The position numbers and the translations under genes are program-made. From contig JBOFDP010000095.1 of assembly GCA_051647125.1 (NCBI GenBank), forward strand, positions 1 to 61,313: a DNA stretch of 61,313 nucleotides, read 5' to 3'. This DNA is from JBOFDP01 sp051647125. GTDB taxonomy: Bacteria; Bacteroidota; Bacteroidia; Chitinophagales; Chitinophagaceae. Positions 27,221 through 36,264 of the stretch are shown here, one piece after another. The notes beneath the pieces were generated by a model. It was not told the origin of the DNA. It ran no database searches and saw nothing but the letters and a program-made list of their open reading frames with translations. Within the stretch, counting starts at the first letter, position 1, and every line of letters begins with the position of its first letter.

Positions 27221-27448
27221 TTATTTCCTTGACGAAAATTTAAATTTTATATACAATTGATATATTCTTAAAACGCTATATAATATTGCTAAAACCCCAA
27301 CAACATAATTCCATTTTCCTCCAGGAAATGTTACTTCTATATTGATAGATGAAGCCATACATAAAAATATACCTACCCCTAAATAAATAAAAACCATAAA
27401 GATAGAACGCACCATATCTGCTACTTCCGAAAAACCATTCATATACAT
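27221..27448 (-). CDS. Small two-helix membrane protein
   Basis: A 75-residue protein with two predicted transmembrane helices (about residues 13-32 and 43-62) and a basic C-terminal tail (KFKFSSRK). The loop between them has the sequence FPGGKWN. It is not assigned to a named family. Its stop is three bases from the start of the PstS-like lipoprotein gene, and the DksA-like gene is 38 bases upstream on the same strand. Small membrane proteins of this kind occur in Bacteroidota ExbBD/TonB/PstS-like clusters, so a role with the lipoprotein is a reasonable guess only. Confidence 0.72.
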   Translation of the reverse strand: MYMNGFSEVADMVRSIFMVFIYLGVGIFLCMASSINIEVTFPGGKWNYVVGVLAILYSVLRIYQLYIKFKFSSRK

Positions 27449-27486
27449 TTAGATATTTTATCTTCGTATAATACAACTATTAATAA

Positions 27487-28173
27487 CTAATTATCCTTGT
27501 CTTTTCTAGAAATTTTTGCCTCCATACTTAAAGTAGCATGAGGCACGGCAAGGAGTCTTTTTTTGTCTATCAGTTTACCGATTACCCTACAAATACCATA
27601 AGTTTTATTTTCTATGCGTATAAGTGCTTCTTCTAATTTTTTGATAAATTCTACTTGTCTACCAGCCATTTGTACCAACTGCTCGTGTTCTTGCACAGCA
27701 ATGCCATCATCTGCATTTACAAATGCTTTTTGAGATATATCTTCTTTATTTTTTATAAGATTTTGCAAATACGCCAGTTCTGCTTTAGAACGATCTATCT
27801 TTGCTAATATTACCTGTTTAAATTTCTCCAAATCTGCATCGCTATATCTTACAGATGCAATTATGTTATTATTCATATTATTTAAAGTGTTTTCTTTTGA
27901 TAAAAAAGTAGACTCAAAGTCAGGGTTATAAGGGATCTTTTCTTTAGTACTGGTTTTGGGAATACGCACTTTAGATATATCAGACTTAGGCTTCTTAATA
28001 GGTTTTTTTATAACTAATACTTTTTTCTCTTCTCCTTTATCCTTTTTGGGAAGAATGATTTTTTTAGATTCTGATTTTTTTACTTTTGTTGCAACAACTT
28101 TCTTAAAAGTATCTTTTTTTGTAGCTACTACCTTTTTAGTAGGCGTTGCTTTTTTGACTGCTTTCTTCGCCAT
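27487..28173 (-). CDS. DksA/TraR-family protein with lysine-rich N-terminal tail
   Basis: A 228-residue protein in two parts. Residues 1-80 are a low-complexity Lys/Ala/Val tail (KKAVKKATPTKK and similar), resembling histone H1-like bacterial tails. Residues ~105-220 are the coiled coil and C-terminal region of DksA/TraR (LEKFKQVILAKIDRSKAELA, then ALIRIENKTYGICRVIGK). The four-cysteine zinc finger is degenerate: only the Cys of YGICRVIGK remains, and LLAVPHATLSMEAK replaces the second pair. Such degenerate forms are usual in Bacteroidota. A transcriptional or nucleoid role is likely. It lies 16 bases downstream of ileS, probably on the same transcript. Confidence 0.85.
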   Translation of the reverse strand: MAKKAVKKATPTKKVVATKKDTFKKVVATKVKKSESKKIILPKKDKGEEKKVLVIKKPIKKPKSDISKVRIPKTSTKEKIPYNPDFESTFLSKENTLNNMNNNIIASVRYSDADLEKFKQVILAKIDRSKAELAYLQNLIKNKEDISQKAFVNADDGIAVQEHEQLVQMAGRQVEFIKKLEEALIRIENKTYGICRVIGKLIDKKRLLAVPHATLSMEAKISRKDKDN

Positions 28174-28189
28174 AACCTTTAATTTATTT

Positions 28190-31100
28190 TTATACTTTTA
28201 CTACGACTACCTTGAAAAAATTATTATTGATTTCCATCATTTGTATATTGCCTTGTATCGTATCTAAAAAATCAATTCGTTTTGCCAAAGTCTCCGTGCA
28301 AATATACTCATTATAATTTTTAATTGATAATTCTATACAAGTATTTTTTTCTACTCCTATGATAATCTTATCGTCAAGTTTCAGATTTTGAGTTTTTCTA
28401 ATTTGCTGCACTCTATTAATAAACTCTCTAGCATCTCCCTCTTCTTTTAAATCTTGACTTATCTGTGTATCCAATGCTACTGTAATACTACCCTTGCTCG
28501 CAAATATCCAGCCAGGTATATCTTCAGTCAAAATTTCCACCTCATCAATAGCAATTGAATAATCAAATACCATAATACTTTTTTGAGTTTCCAAAGTAGT
28601 AATTTCTTCATTAGAAAGTTGGGTTAGTTTTTCAGCTACTACTTTCATATTTACTCCCAATTTTTTCCCTAATATTTCAAATTTGGGTTTTACCTTTTTT
28701 TTTAAAAATGTAGCCTTGCTATCCAAATATTCTACTTCCTTTACATTAACTTCTGCTTTTATTAAATTTTCCACATATTCCAAATCCTGGTGTATAACAC
28801 TTTCCGTAATTGGTATAATTATTTTTTGTAAGGGTTGGCGTACTTTGAGATTATTTTTTTTACGAATAGATAAAATAAGTGATGAAATCGTCTGTGCCAA
28901 TTGCATTCTTTTTTCTAATGTAACATTAATATTTTGTTCATTATATTTAGGGTATAAAGCCAAATGGACACTTTGAAAATCAGCCCTATTAGTTACTTGG
29001 TTGAGATTATCATAAAGCCATTCTGCAAAATGGGGAATCACTGGTGCTGTAATCAAAGCTATAGTTTCCAAACATTCATATAGTGTTTGGTAAGCAGAAA
29101 TTTTATCTTGATTATATCCTCCTTTCCAAAATCTACGACGGGATAATCGTACATACCAGTTACTCAAATATTCTCCTACAAATTCATCCACTGCGCGCAT
29201 TGCCAAAGTAGGCTCATAATCATTCATGTGGTATTCTACTTCTTTGATCAAAGAATGTAGTTGTGATAAAATCCATCTATCCAATTCTGGGCGATCTTGT
29301 ATAGGAATATATTTTTCTTTAAAAATAAATCCATCTACATTCGCATATATGACAAAAAACTGATAGGTATTGTATAAAGTACCAAATAATTTGCGTTGTA
29401 TTTCTTCTATCCCCGATACATCAAAACGCATATTTTCCCAAGGGGAAGAATTTGTAACCAAATACCAACGCGTAGCATCAGCACCATATTTAGAAATTGT
29501 AGCAAACGGATCTACTACATTGCCCAATCGCTTGCTCATCTTGTTGCCATTTTTATCCAATACCAATCCGTTGGACATCACATTTTTAAACGCTACACTA
29601 TCAAACAACATCGTAGACAATGCATGCAAACTATAAAACCAACCTCTTGTTTGGTCTACACCCTCACAAATAAAATCTGCAGGGAAAACTTTTTCTATAT
29701 GTTGAGTTTTCATAGGATAATGCTGTTGTGCAAAAGGCATTGATCCACTATCAAACCATACATCAATCAAATCGGGTTCTCGGTACAATGGCTTACCACT
29801 ATCACCTATTAATATAATTTTATCTACTATAGGTTTATGTAAATCTATATCCAGCTTGTCTCCTTTTACCACTAAGTTTAAATCTTTATTATATCCTTTT
29901 TTCACTGCTTTTTGATAGTATATAGTAAGCTCTTCAATACTACCTATACAAATTTCTTCTTCATTCTCTTTTGCACGCCAAATAGGCAAGGGCGTACCCC
30001 AATATCTACTGCGACTTAAATTCCAATCTACTACATTTTCAAGCCAATTTCCAAATCGACCTATTCCCGTAGATTGTGGTTTCCAATGGATAGTTTTATT
30101 TAACTCTACCATTCTATTTTTTACAGCAGTGGTTCGTATAAACCAAGCATCTAACGGATAATATAAAATAGGTTTGTCAGTACGCCAACAATGTGGATAA
30201 TTATGTTCATATTTTTTTACCTTAAAGGCTTTTCCTTCTTTCTTGAGCCATACCGCAATATCTACATTTACATCTTTATAATCTTTTTCATCTTTATAAT
30301 TTTTCACATATCTGCTCGAAAATTCACCTACTCCTTTTACAAACTTTCCTTGTGCATCTACCAAACAAATAAAGCCTATATTATTTTGCTTCCCTATGCG
30401 ATTATCATCTGCCCCAAAAGCTGGAGCTATGTGTACAATACCTGTACCGCTTTCGGTAGTTACAAAATCACCGGCTATAATTCTAAATGGATTCCCCTCT
30501 GATTTCACTTTGTTATTGGCTTCATAGGGCATAAGTTGATGGTAACCTAACCCTAATAATTCAACCCCTTTAATTTCATGTAGTATTTTCCAAGGCAATA
30601 CTTTATCAGCAAGTTTATGCTCCTCCAAATTTTCAGCTTCAGCTTTAAAATAACTGGGAATTAAAGATTTCCCTAAAATAACAAAAAGTGGTTGCTTGGT
30701 ATAGTGGTTAAATGTTTTTAGAAGTGTATAGTCAATATTTTCCCCAATGGCAAGGGCAAGATTAGAGGGGAGCGTCCAGGGCGTAGTCGTCCATGCCATA
30801 ATGTGTAAAGGATTTCCTTGGGTGAAAGTAAAAAATTTTTCTGACAATGTATTTTTTTCTATTTCAAACAATGCTGTTACTGTGGTGTCTTTTACATTGC
30901 GATAGCAACCAGGTTGATTTATCTCATGAGAACTAAGCCCTGTACCAGCAGCAGGCGAATAAGGTTGAATACTCACACTTTTGTATAACAACTTTTTTTT
31001 ATATAACTCTTTGAGTGCCCACCAAAGGCTTTCTATATATTCATTTTCATAGGTAATGTAGGGATGCTTCAAATCTACCCAATAAGCCATTTTCTGAGTA

Positions 31101-31510
31101 AGCTCTTCCCACTTGTCAGTATATTTCATTACCTCATTTCTACAAGTCTGATTATATTCTTCTATACTAATTTTTTGTCCAATATCTTCTTTTGTAATAC
31201 CCAAAGTTTTTTCTACGCCTAGCTCTACCGGTAAGCCGTGAGTATCCCAACCTGGTTTTCTATAAACATAGAAATTTTGCATGGTCTTATACCTACAAAC
31301 AAGGTCTTTGAGAGTACGTGAAATCACATGATGAATACCGGGCATACCATTGGCACTTGGAGGCCCTTCATAAAATATAAAAGAGCTATTCCCTTCTCTT
31401 ATTTTTAGGCTTTCTAAAAAAATATTTTCTTGCTCCCACTTCTTGGCAATAGCTTTTTCTATAGCAGGCAAGTCCAACTGCTGGTATTCATTATATTTTT
31501 TTGGAGACAT
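28190..31510 (-). CDS. ileS: Isoleucyl-tRNA synthetase
   Basis: Class I synthetase for tRNA-Ile, with an editing domain against valine. The first signature reads PGIHHVISR (residues 58-66, the HIGH motif with His-His) and the second NKMSKRLGN lies near residue 655. The CP1 editing insertion spans about residues 190-400 (LHIMAWTTTPWTLPSNLALA, FVTTESGTGIVHIAPAFG). An anticodon-binding domain and a long C-terminal extension follow. The 1106 residues fit the long, eukaryote-like IleS common in Bacteroidota, a type often less sensitive to mupirocin. A -7 box lies 27 bases upstream. Confidence 0.97.
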   Translation of the reverse strand: MSPKKYNEYQQLDLPAIEKAIAKKWEQENIFLESLKIREGNSSFIFYEGPPSANGMPGIHHVISRTLKDLVCRYKTMQNFYVYRKPGWDTHGLPVELGVEKTLGITKEDIGQKISIEEYNQTCRNEVMKYTDKWEELTQKMAYWVDLKHPYITYENEYIESLWWALKELYKKKLLYKSVSIQPYSPAAGTGLSSHEINQPGCYRNVKDTTVTALFEIEKNTLSEKFFTFTQGNPLHIMAWTTTPWTLPSNLALAIGENIDYTLLKTFNHYTKQPLFVILGKSLIPSYFKAEAENLEEHKLADKVLPWKILHEIKGVELLGLGYHQLMPYEANNKVKSEGNPFRIIAGDFVTTESGTGIVHIAPAFGADDNRIGKQNNIGFICLVDAQGKFVKGVGEFSSRYVKNYKDEKDYKDVNVDIAVWLKKEGKAFKVKKYEHNYPHCWRTDKPILYYPLDAWFIRTTAVKNRMVELNKTIHWKPQSTGIGRFGNWLENVVDWNLSRSRYWGTPLPIWRAKENEEEICIGSIEELTIYYQKAVKKGYNKDLNLVVKGDKLDIDLHKPIVDKIILIGDSGKPLYREPDLIDVWFDSGSMPFAQQHYPMKTQHIEKVFPADFICEGVDQTRGWFYSLHALSTMLFDSVAFKNVMSNGLVLDKNGNKMSKRLGNVVDPFATISKYGADATRWYLVTNSSPWENMRFDVSGIEEIQRKLFGTLYNTYQFFVIYANVDGFIFKEKYIPIQDRPELDRWILSQLHSLIKEVEYHMNDYEPTLAMRAVDEFVGEYLSNWYVRLSRRRFWKGGYNQDKISAYQTLYECLETIALITAPVIPHFAEWLYDNLNQVTNRADFQSVHLALYPKYNEQNINVTLEKRMQLAQTISSLILSIRKKNNLKVRQPLQKIIIPITESVIHQDLEYVENLIKAEVNVKEVEYLDSKATFLKKKVKPKFEILGKKLGVNMKVVAEKLTQLSNEEITTLETQKSIMVFDYSIAIDEVEILTEDIPGWIFASKGSITVALDTQISQDLKEEGDAREFINRVQQIRKTQNLKLDDKIIIGVEKNTCIELSIKNYNEYICTETLAKRIDFLDTIQGNIQMMEINNNFFKVVVVKV

Positions 31511-31536
31511 TTTATATCAAGGATAGTTCAATTCTA

Positions 31537-31544
31537 CAAAAATA
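31537..31544 (-). promoter_or_regulatory. -7 element (TATTTTTG) for ileS
   Basis: Minus-strand TATTTTTG, exact TAnnTTTG, 27 bases before the ileS ATG. Confidence 0.55.
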
Positions 31545-31794
31545 AAAAATATTTTTTGGAGAGAAAAAAAAGGTTTTAAAATAAGTAATACTATGACCTA
31601 TATTAATTAAAAATTTTATTATCTTGGGTTAGTTTTTCAGGACAAAAGAGATCTTTATCAAGATTTTTTTATTTGTTTTATTTATTGAAAAAAATAACAC
31701 CTATTACTTATCTTTATATCATTCAAATAAAAATTATCAATACTATTTTTGGGTACTATAATCTTGCAGATTCTAATCTTTAAACAAATAGTTG

Positions 31795-31802
31795 TATCTT
31801 TA
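31795..31802 (+). promoter_or_regulatory. Possible -7 element (TATCTTTA) for hemN
   Basis: TATCTTTA, one mismatch to TAnnTTTG, 23 bases before the hemN ATG. No -33 TTG at the right spacing. Confidence 0.4.
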
Positions 31803-31825
31803 CAACATACATTAAATGCAGAGAT

Positions 31826-33196
31826 ATGCCCATAAAACTTGATAGTAATTTAATCAAAAAATATAATATTCCTGGTCCTCGATATACTAGCTACCCTACC
31901 GTTCCTTATTGGGATAAAAAACCACCCTCTATAGAGCAATGGAAGCAAGCTTTGCTAAACTCCTACCATGCCTATAAATCTCAAGGTTTAAGTATTTATA
32001 TACATCTTCTTTTTTGCGAAAGCCTTTGTACTTATTGTGGTTGCAATACTCGTATTACCACTAATCATAATGTAGAACAACCCTATATAAAAACTTTGCT
32101 TCAAGAGTGGCAAATGTATGTTGATATTTTTGGAGAAAAACCTCTAATCAAAGAAATACATCTAGGCGGAGGCACCCCTACTTTTTTTTCTCCTTCTCAC
32201 CTATCCTATCTGATAGAAAATTTGGTCAATAAGGGTATTTTATCTGAAGACCCTGAGTTTAGTTTTGAAGCTCATCCAAATTCTACTACCAAAAGCCATT
32301 TGGAGACTTTGGCAAAACAAAAATTTACACGTATGAGTCTTGGGGTACAAGACCTAGACCCGAAAGTACAAGATATTATTCATCGTATACAAACTTTTCA
32401 AGAAATCAAAAATGCTACCCTCTCTGCTCGAGATTTAGGATATACGTCTATCAATTTTGACCTTATATATGGACTCCCTCTACAAACTTTGGATAGTGTC
32501 AATATGACCATTGACAAAGTTTGTGAACTAATGCCCGACAGGATAGCCTTATACAGCTTTGGATTTATACCTTGGGTAAAACCAGGACATCGAAAATTTA
32601 CAGAAGCAGACCTCCCTAATGATAACTATAAGAGACTCCTTTATGAAACCTCCAAAGCCAAACTCCTTAATACTGGATACATAGAAATAGGCATGGATCA
32701 TTTTGCCTTACCTCATGATTCTTTGTATACGTCTATGCAAGAAGAAACTTTACATCGTAATTTTATGGGATATACCCCCGCCTATTCCAAAATATCATTA
32801 GCACTCGGAGTCTCCTCCATCAGTGATTCTTGGAATGCCTTTGCTCAAAACTATAAAACATTAGAACAATATACACAAACCATAGAAAAAGGGAAATTGC
32901 CCATCATGAGGGGACATCTTTTAAATGAAGAAGACCTTCTTATAAGAAAACATATCCTTAACCTAATGTGTCAATTTGAAACTGAAATTACGGATACAGA
33001 AAAATATTTGCCTTGTATACAAGAATCCATCCATCGTCTAGAAGAAATGAGACAAGATGAGTTGGTAATCATAGAAGATAATAAAATAAAAATTCCAATA
33101 AAAGGTATTCCTTTTGTACGAAACGTATGTATGGCTTTTGATGTTAGGCTATGGAGAAACATCCCCACTACAAGAATGTTTAGCGCTACAATATAG
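31826..33196 (+). CDS. hemN: Oxygen-independent coproporphyrinogen III oxidase
   Basis: Radical SAM enzyme that decarboxylates coproporphyrinogen III to protoporphyrinogen IX without oxygen. The N terminus KYNIPGPRYTSYPTVPYW is typical of true HemN rather than the HemW heme chaperone. The iron-sulfur cysteines are in FCESLCTYCGC (residues 64, 68, 71, plus 73). Other HemN motifs are IHLGGGTPTFFS near residue 112, FEAHPNSTT near 149, and SLGVQDLDPKVQ near 172. The C-terminal ~100 residues form the HemN C domain. The 456 residues are normal. It indicates heme synthesis under low oxygen, but no other heme gene is near. It converges on the HAD gene with a one-base gap. Confidence 0.95.
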   Translation: MPIKLDSNLIKKYNIPGPRYTSYPTVPYWDKKPPSIEQWKQALLNSYHAYKSQGLSIYIHLLFCESLCTYCGCNTRITTNHNVEQPYIKTLLQEWQMYVDIFGEKPLIKEIHLGGGTPTFFSPSHLSYLIENLVNKGILSEDPEFSFEAHPNSTTKSHLETLAKQKFTRMSLGVQDLDPKVQDIIHRIQTFQEIKNATLSARDLGYTSINFDLIYGLPLQTLDSVNMTIDKVCELMPDRIALYSFGFIPWVKPGHRKFTEADLPNDNYKRLLYETSKAKLLNTGYIEIGMDHFALPHDSLYTSMQEETLHRNFMGYTPAYSKISLALGVSSISDSWNAFAQNYKTLEQYTQTIEKGKLPIMRGHLLNEEDLLIRKHILNLMCQFETEITDTEKYLPCIQESIHRLEEMRQDELVIIEDNKIKIPIKGIPFVRNVCMAFDVRLWRNIPTTRMFSATI

Positions 33197-33197
33197 C

Positions 33198-33806
33198 CTA
33201 AAAAATGGGTTCGGTAGTAAAAGGACGTACATCTATATATTGCATACCTGCATCTATAGCCCCCTGCATCCCTAAAAGACTATCTTCAAATACCAAACAT
33301 TTGGAGGGTTCTACTCCTAATAATGCTGCACAACAAAGCCATGTATCAGGGCTAGGTTTCTGATGCTTTACCTTATCACTACCTACCAAAACATTAAAAT
33401 ACTTTTCTAACCCTATCTCTCGCAATGTCTTTTCTATCAAAGGAGTTTCTGCTCCCGACCCTATAGCCATGGGCTTTTTCCCAAAATATTTTTTTACTAT
33501 TTTTTCTACAGGAGCAATAGCCGTTAAGCCTTGCATACTATTATGAAAAAGTTCTTGTTTGTGAAGAGCTATTTTTTCACATTCCTCTTTGGAAATACCC
33601 CAGTTTTCATGAAATGCACATACTGTAGAAGTAAGCCCCATACCATTAATACTTTCATAAAAAGATTGGGTAAAAGAAATGGGATACCCTTCACAGGCTT
33701 TCTTCCACGTATCTATATGAACTTGTATCGTATCGGCTAATGTGCCATCCAAATCAAAAATAAGAGCCTCTATTCCTTGTGGTACTTCTATCTTTTGCAT
33801 ATACAC
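33198..33806 (-). CDS. HAD-superfamily hydrolase (beta-phosphoglucomutase-like)
   Basis: A 202-residue haloacid-dehalogenase-type phosphatase or phosphomutase. Motif I is LIFDLDGTLADT (nucleophile and acid/base Asp), the helical cap follows (residues ~20-85), motif II is MAIGSGAETPL with the conserved Ser, motif III Lys lies in DKVKHQKPSPDTWLC, and motif IV is CLVFEDSLLGMQGA. The cap type and the KHQKPSPD run are those of the beta-phosphoglucomutase / fructose-1-phosphatase group; the true substrate is unknown. Met1 (33806) or Met3 (33800) may be the start. It has its own -7 box. Confidence 0.88.
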   Translation of the reverse strand: MYMQKIEVPQGIEALIFDLDGTLADTIQVHIDTWKKACEGYPISFTQSFYESINGMGLTSTVCAFHENWGISKEECEKIALHKQELFHNSMQGLTAIAPVEKIVKKYFGKKPMAIGSGAETPLIEKTLREIGLEKYFNVLVGSDKVKHQKPSPDTWLCCAALLGVEPSKCLVFEDSLLGMQGAIDAGMQYIDVRPFTTEPIF

Positions 33807-33833
33807 AACATTTTATTATATATTACGTAATTA

Positions 33834-33841
33834 CAAAGGTA
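33834..33841 (-). promoter_or_regulatory. -7 element (TACCTTTG) for the HAD gene
   Basis: Minus-strand TACCTTTG, exact TAnnTTTG, 28 bases before the HAD ATG. Confidence 0.55.
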
Positions 33842-34064
33842 CTTAATTTTTTTATCAAAGATAATATTTTTCTATTCAATAAATTATATTCATTGCGGTA
33901 TTTAACTTTGAAAAAATAGCTAAATCTACAATAAATACTTCCTAAAAACTCTCTGAATAAGAATTCCTATTGGGGAATGTTTCTAATTCTATACTATCTA
34001 TAAAAACTATATAACTATTTTCTCTGTTTCATAGCTTTAGCCCAAAATTATAAACTAATCTTTT

Positions 34065-34072
34065 TATCTTTG
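34065..34072 (+). promoter_or_regulatory. -7 element (TATCTTTG) for dnaJ
   Basis: Exact TAnnTTTG, 30 bases before the dnaJ ATG. No CIRCE-type inverted repeat is seen, so heat-shock control by HrcA is not indicated. Confidence 0.6.
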
Positions 34073-34101
34073 CAAAACATTAAAAAGAATTGTTATAAAA
34101 T

Positions 34102-35253
34102 ATGTCAAGCAAAAAAGATTATTATGAAATATTAGGTATTAGCAAAAAAGCTTATAGTGATGAAATAAAAAAAGCTTATAGAAAGGTAGCTATGCAATAT
34201 CACCCTGATAGAAATCCAGGTAATAAAGAAGCAGAAGAAAAATTTAAAGAAGCCGCAGAAGCTTATGAAATATTGAGTAATGATCAAAAACGAGCACAAT
34301 ATGACAAGTACGGTCATGAAGGTATGCGTGGTGCTAACGGCGGTAGTGCTGGATTTAGCAATGTAGATGATATATTTTCTCATTTCAGAGATGTTTTTAG
34401 TGGTGATGGGGAAGATAATATTTTTGGGAGCTTTTTTGGTAGTAGCAGAGGGAGTTCAAAAAACAGAGGTTTAGACCTTCGTATAAAAATAAAACTTACA
34501 CTCGAAGAAATTGCTAAAGGGACTACAAAATCTATAAAAATAAAAAAGCAAGTATCTTGTTATACCTGCGGTGGTACAGGAGCCAAAGATAAAAATAGTG
34601 TACAAAAATGTAGCTATTGCAATGGTACAGGACAGCAAAAAAAAGTGATGAATACTTTTCTTGGTCAAGTACAATCAGTGGTTACTTGTAATCATTGTGC
34701 CGGTACAGGACAAACTATTACCAGCAAATGTAGTACTTGTAAAGGTACAGGAATGACAACTGGGGAAACAACTATAGATATCAAAATACCTGCTGGGATG
34801 CTTGATGGTATGCAAATGAAAATGCATAGTCAAGGGAACGCTGCTCGTCATCAGGGTACTCCTGGTGATTTATATATTATAGCCGAAGAAATACCTCATC
34901 CAACACTTACTCACGAAGGTTTGCAAATAGGATATACCTTAAATATTTCATTCCCTGATATTGTATTAGGTACACAAGCAGAAGTGCCTACCGTAGATGG
35001 ACATGTAAATTTAAAGATTCCTGCAGGTACACAAAGTGGAAAAATTTTTAGACTACAAGGAAAAGGTATTCCTGATGTAAATGGATATAAAAAAGGAGAC
35101 CAATTTGTACAAGTCAATGCTTGGACTCCTCAAAATCTTACTGAAGAAGAAACAAAAATCATGGGAAAGCTAAAGTCTGCAGCTCACTTTAAACCTAATA
35201 TAAAGTATCAGGAAAAAGATTTTTTCCAAAAGATAAAAGATTTATTTTCGTAA
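34102..35253 (+). CDS. dnaJ: Chaperone protein DnaJ
   Basis: Hsp40 co-chaperone that stimulates DnaK ATPase and delivers unfolded clients. The J domain (residues 5-70) contains the HPD tripeptide at 34-36. A Gly/Ser-rich linker follows (~75-120). Four zinc-binding CxxCxGxG repeats appear as CYTCGGTG, CSYCNGTG, CNHCAGTG and CSTCKGTG (about residues 152-218), then the client-binding C-terminal domains (HEGLQIGYTLNISFPDIVLG). The 383 residues are standard. No grpE or dnaK lies beside it. It is the last native gene before the restriction-modification island, whose first gene starts 38 bases downstream. Confidence 0.97.
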   Translation: MSSKKDYYEILGISKKAYSDEIKKAYRKVAMQYHPDRNPGNKEAEEKFKEAAEAYEILSNDQKRAQYDKYGHEGMRGANGGSAGFSNVDDIFSHFRDVFSGDGEDNIFGSFFGSSRGSSKNRGLDLRIKIKLTLEEIAKGTTKSIKIKKQVSCYTCGGTGAKDKNSVQKCSYCNGTGQQKKVMNTFLGQVQSVVTCNHCAGTGQTITSKCSTCKGTGMTTGETTIDIKIPAGMLDGMQMKMHSQGNAARHQGTPGDLYIIAEEIPHPTLTHEGLQIGYTLNISFPDIVLGTQAEVPTVDGHVNLKIPAGTQSGKIFRLQGKGIPDVNGYKKGDQFVQVNAWTPQNLTEEETKIMGKLKSAAHFKPNIKYQEKDFFQKIKDLFS

Positions 35254-35291
35254 GCGAATAATATGTTATATTCATGGATAAATAGAGAAAT

Positions 35292-36264
35292 ATGAAAACC
35301 AAAACAGAAACACATTATGAAACAGTTATTGGAAAAAATACGTTCTATTTTTATAATCCCGAATTTCAGGATATATATGAGGGATATATTACTTCATTAA
35401 ATCAAATTCTTTTAGTTATTAAATCTGAAATTGAGTCGAAAGGATTGACAAAAGAGATTTTTGAAAAATTATTAGAAGAGAAAGAAAATGGTTTGCGAGC
35501 ATTATTGGCTTTAACTGGGTTTGCAAATGAAAGTTTAAAAAGATTGATTTCTGTTGTAAGAGTTGTTGAGAACAAAGAACTTCAAAAATTACTTTATACT
35601 GATAATTGGAATGAAAAATCTGATAATGTGGAAATTTTCAGAATGGAGCGATACAAGAATTGAGAAACTGATTAAAACAAATGAATATTTTAGAAAAGGT
35701 ATTGTAAATCTTTTTTTGAGGGCTCAACAATTCCATTTTTGGCTCAGACACTTCCTCTTTTTGAACTTAAAAAATTGAGTATATCCAAACTGCAATTTGA
35801 AATTCCTGCATTAATTGATACGATTGTAAGATATAAGGAAAAAGGTAGTTATGCTGGAAAATCTGAAAACAATCCAGAATATTTGTTAGCAAACATTCTT
35901 TCAAGAGTTAAAAATTCCTTTTGAAAAAGGTGACTTAACAGAACTTTTTGCTAATGAACCTGTTGAAAAAAGAACTATGGACTTTATTATACCCAATAAA
36001 ATAAACCCAAAAATCATCATTGAAAGTTCATTTTTAGTGACAACTTCATCTGGACAAGGAGACAAATCAAAAACTGAAGGAAACATTAAAAAATTAATTG
36101 AAAAATATTATCCGAAAGCAAAATTTATTGGTTTTGTAGATGGTATCGGTTGGTATGTACGGAAAGGAGATTTAGTCCGTATGGTAAGTGCCTATGATGA
36201 TGTTTTTACTTTTCATAAAGAAGAATTATCCCGATTTACAAAATTTTTAAAATCCAATTTATAA
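35292..36264 (+). pseudogene. DpnII-family type II restriction endonuclease, three frameshifts
   Basis: Four overlapping frame pieces join into one ~323-residue protein of the DpnII-like endonuclease family. Frame 1 opens with MKTKTETHYETVIGKNTFYF and breaks near 35628, where one extra base separates SDN from WKFSEWSDTRIEKL. The second piece breaks in the T run 35711-35717, one T short for NLFFEG. The third (QTLPLFELKKLSISKLQFEI) breaks at 35899-35901, one T too many before QELKIPFEKGD. The last piece holds the PD-(D/E)xK site (MDFIIPNK ... IIIESSF ... SGQGDK) and the family tail FVDGIGWYVRKGDLVRM. It overlaps the next methyltransferase start by one base (TAATG). As written it cannot make active enzyme. 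Confidence 0.85.

Larger units (their letters stand above)
31511..31825. other. Intergenic region between divergent ileS and hemN
   Basis: A 315-base AT-rich gap without a supportable ORF or RNA gene. It holds the ileS -7 box (31537-31544), a near-consensus hemN -7 box (31795-31802), and a weak five-base-pair hairpin followed by a T run at 31651-31670 that has no obvious gene to terminate. Confidence 0.5.

Noticed and set aside
29370..29743. Two overlapping plus-strand frames of 88 and 115 codons inside ileS
   Set aside because: Both mirror the KMSKR region of ileS and have no independent signals.
31651..31670. Hairpin with T run upstream of hemN as a terminator or riboswitch
   Set aside because: The stem has only five base pairs and there is no upstream plus-strand gene to end; no conserved riboswitch features were seen.
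35292..36264. Sequencing error as the sole cause of the broken endonuclease
   Set aside because: Possible for the two T-run sites, but long neighbouring genes with many A/T runs (mfd, dnaE, ileS, the glycogen fusion) are intact, and the adjacent rlmI shows substitutions and deletions that read errors would not produce. Kept as a caveat, not as the main reading.
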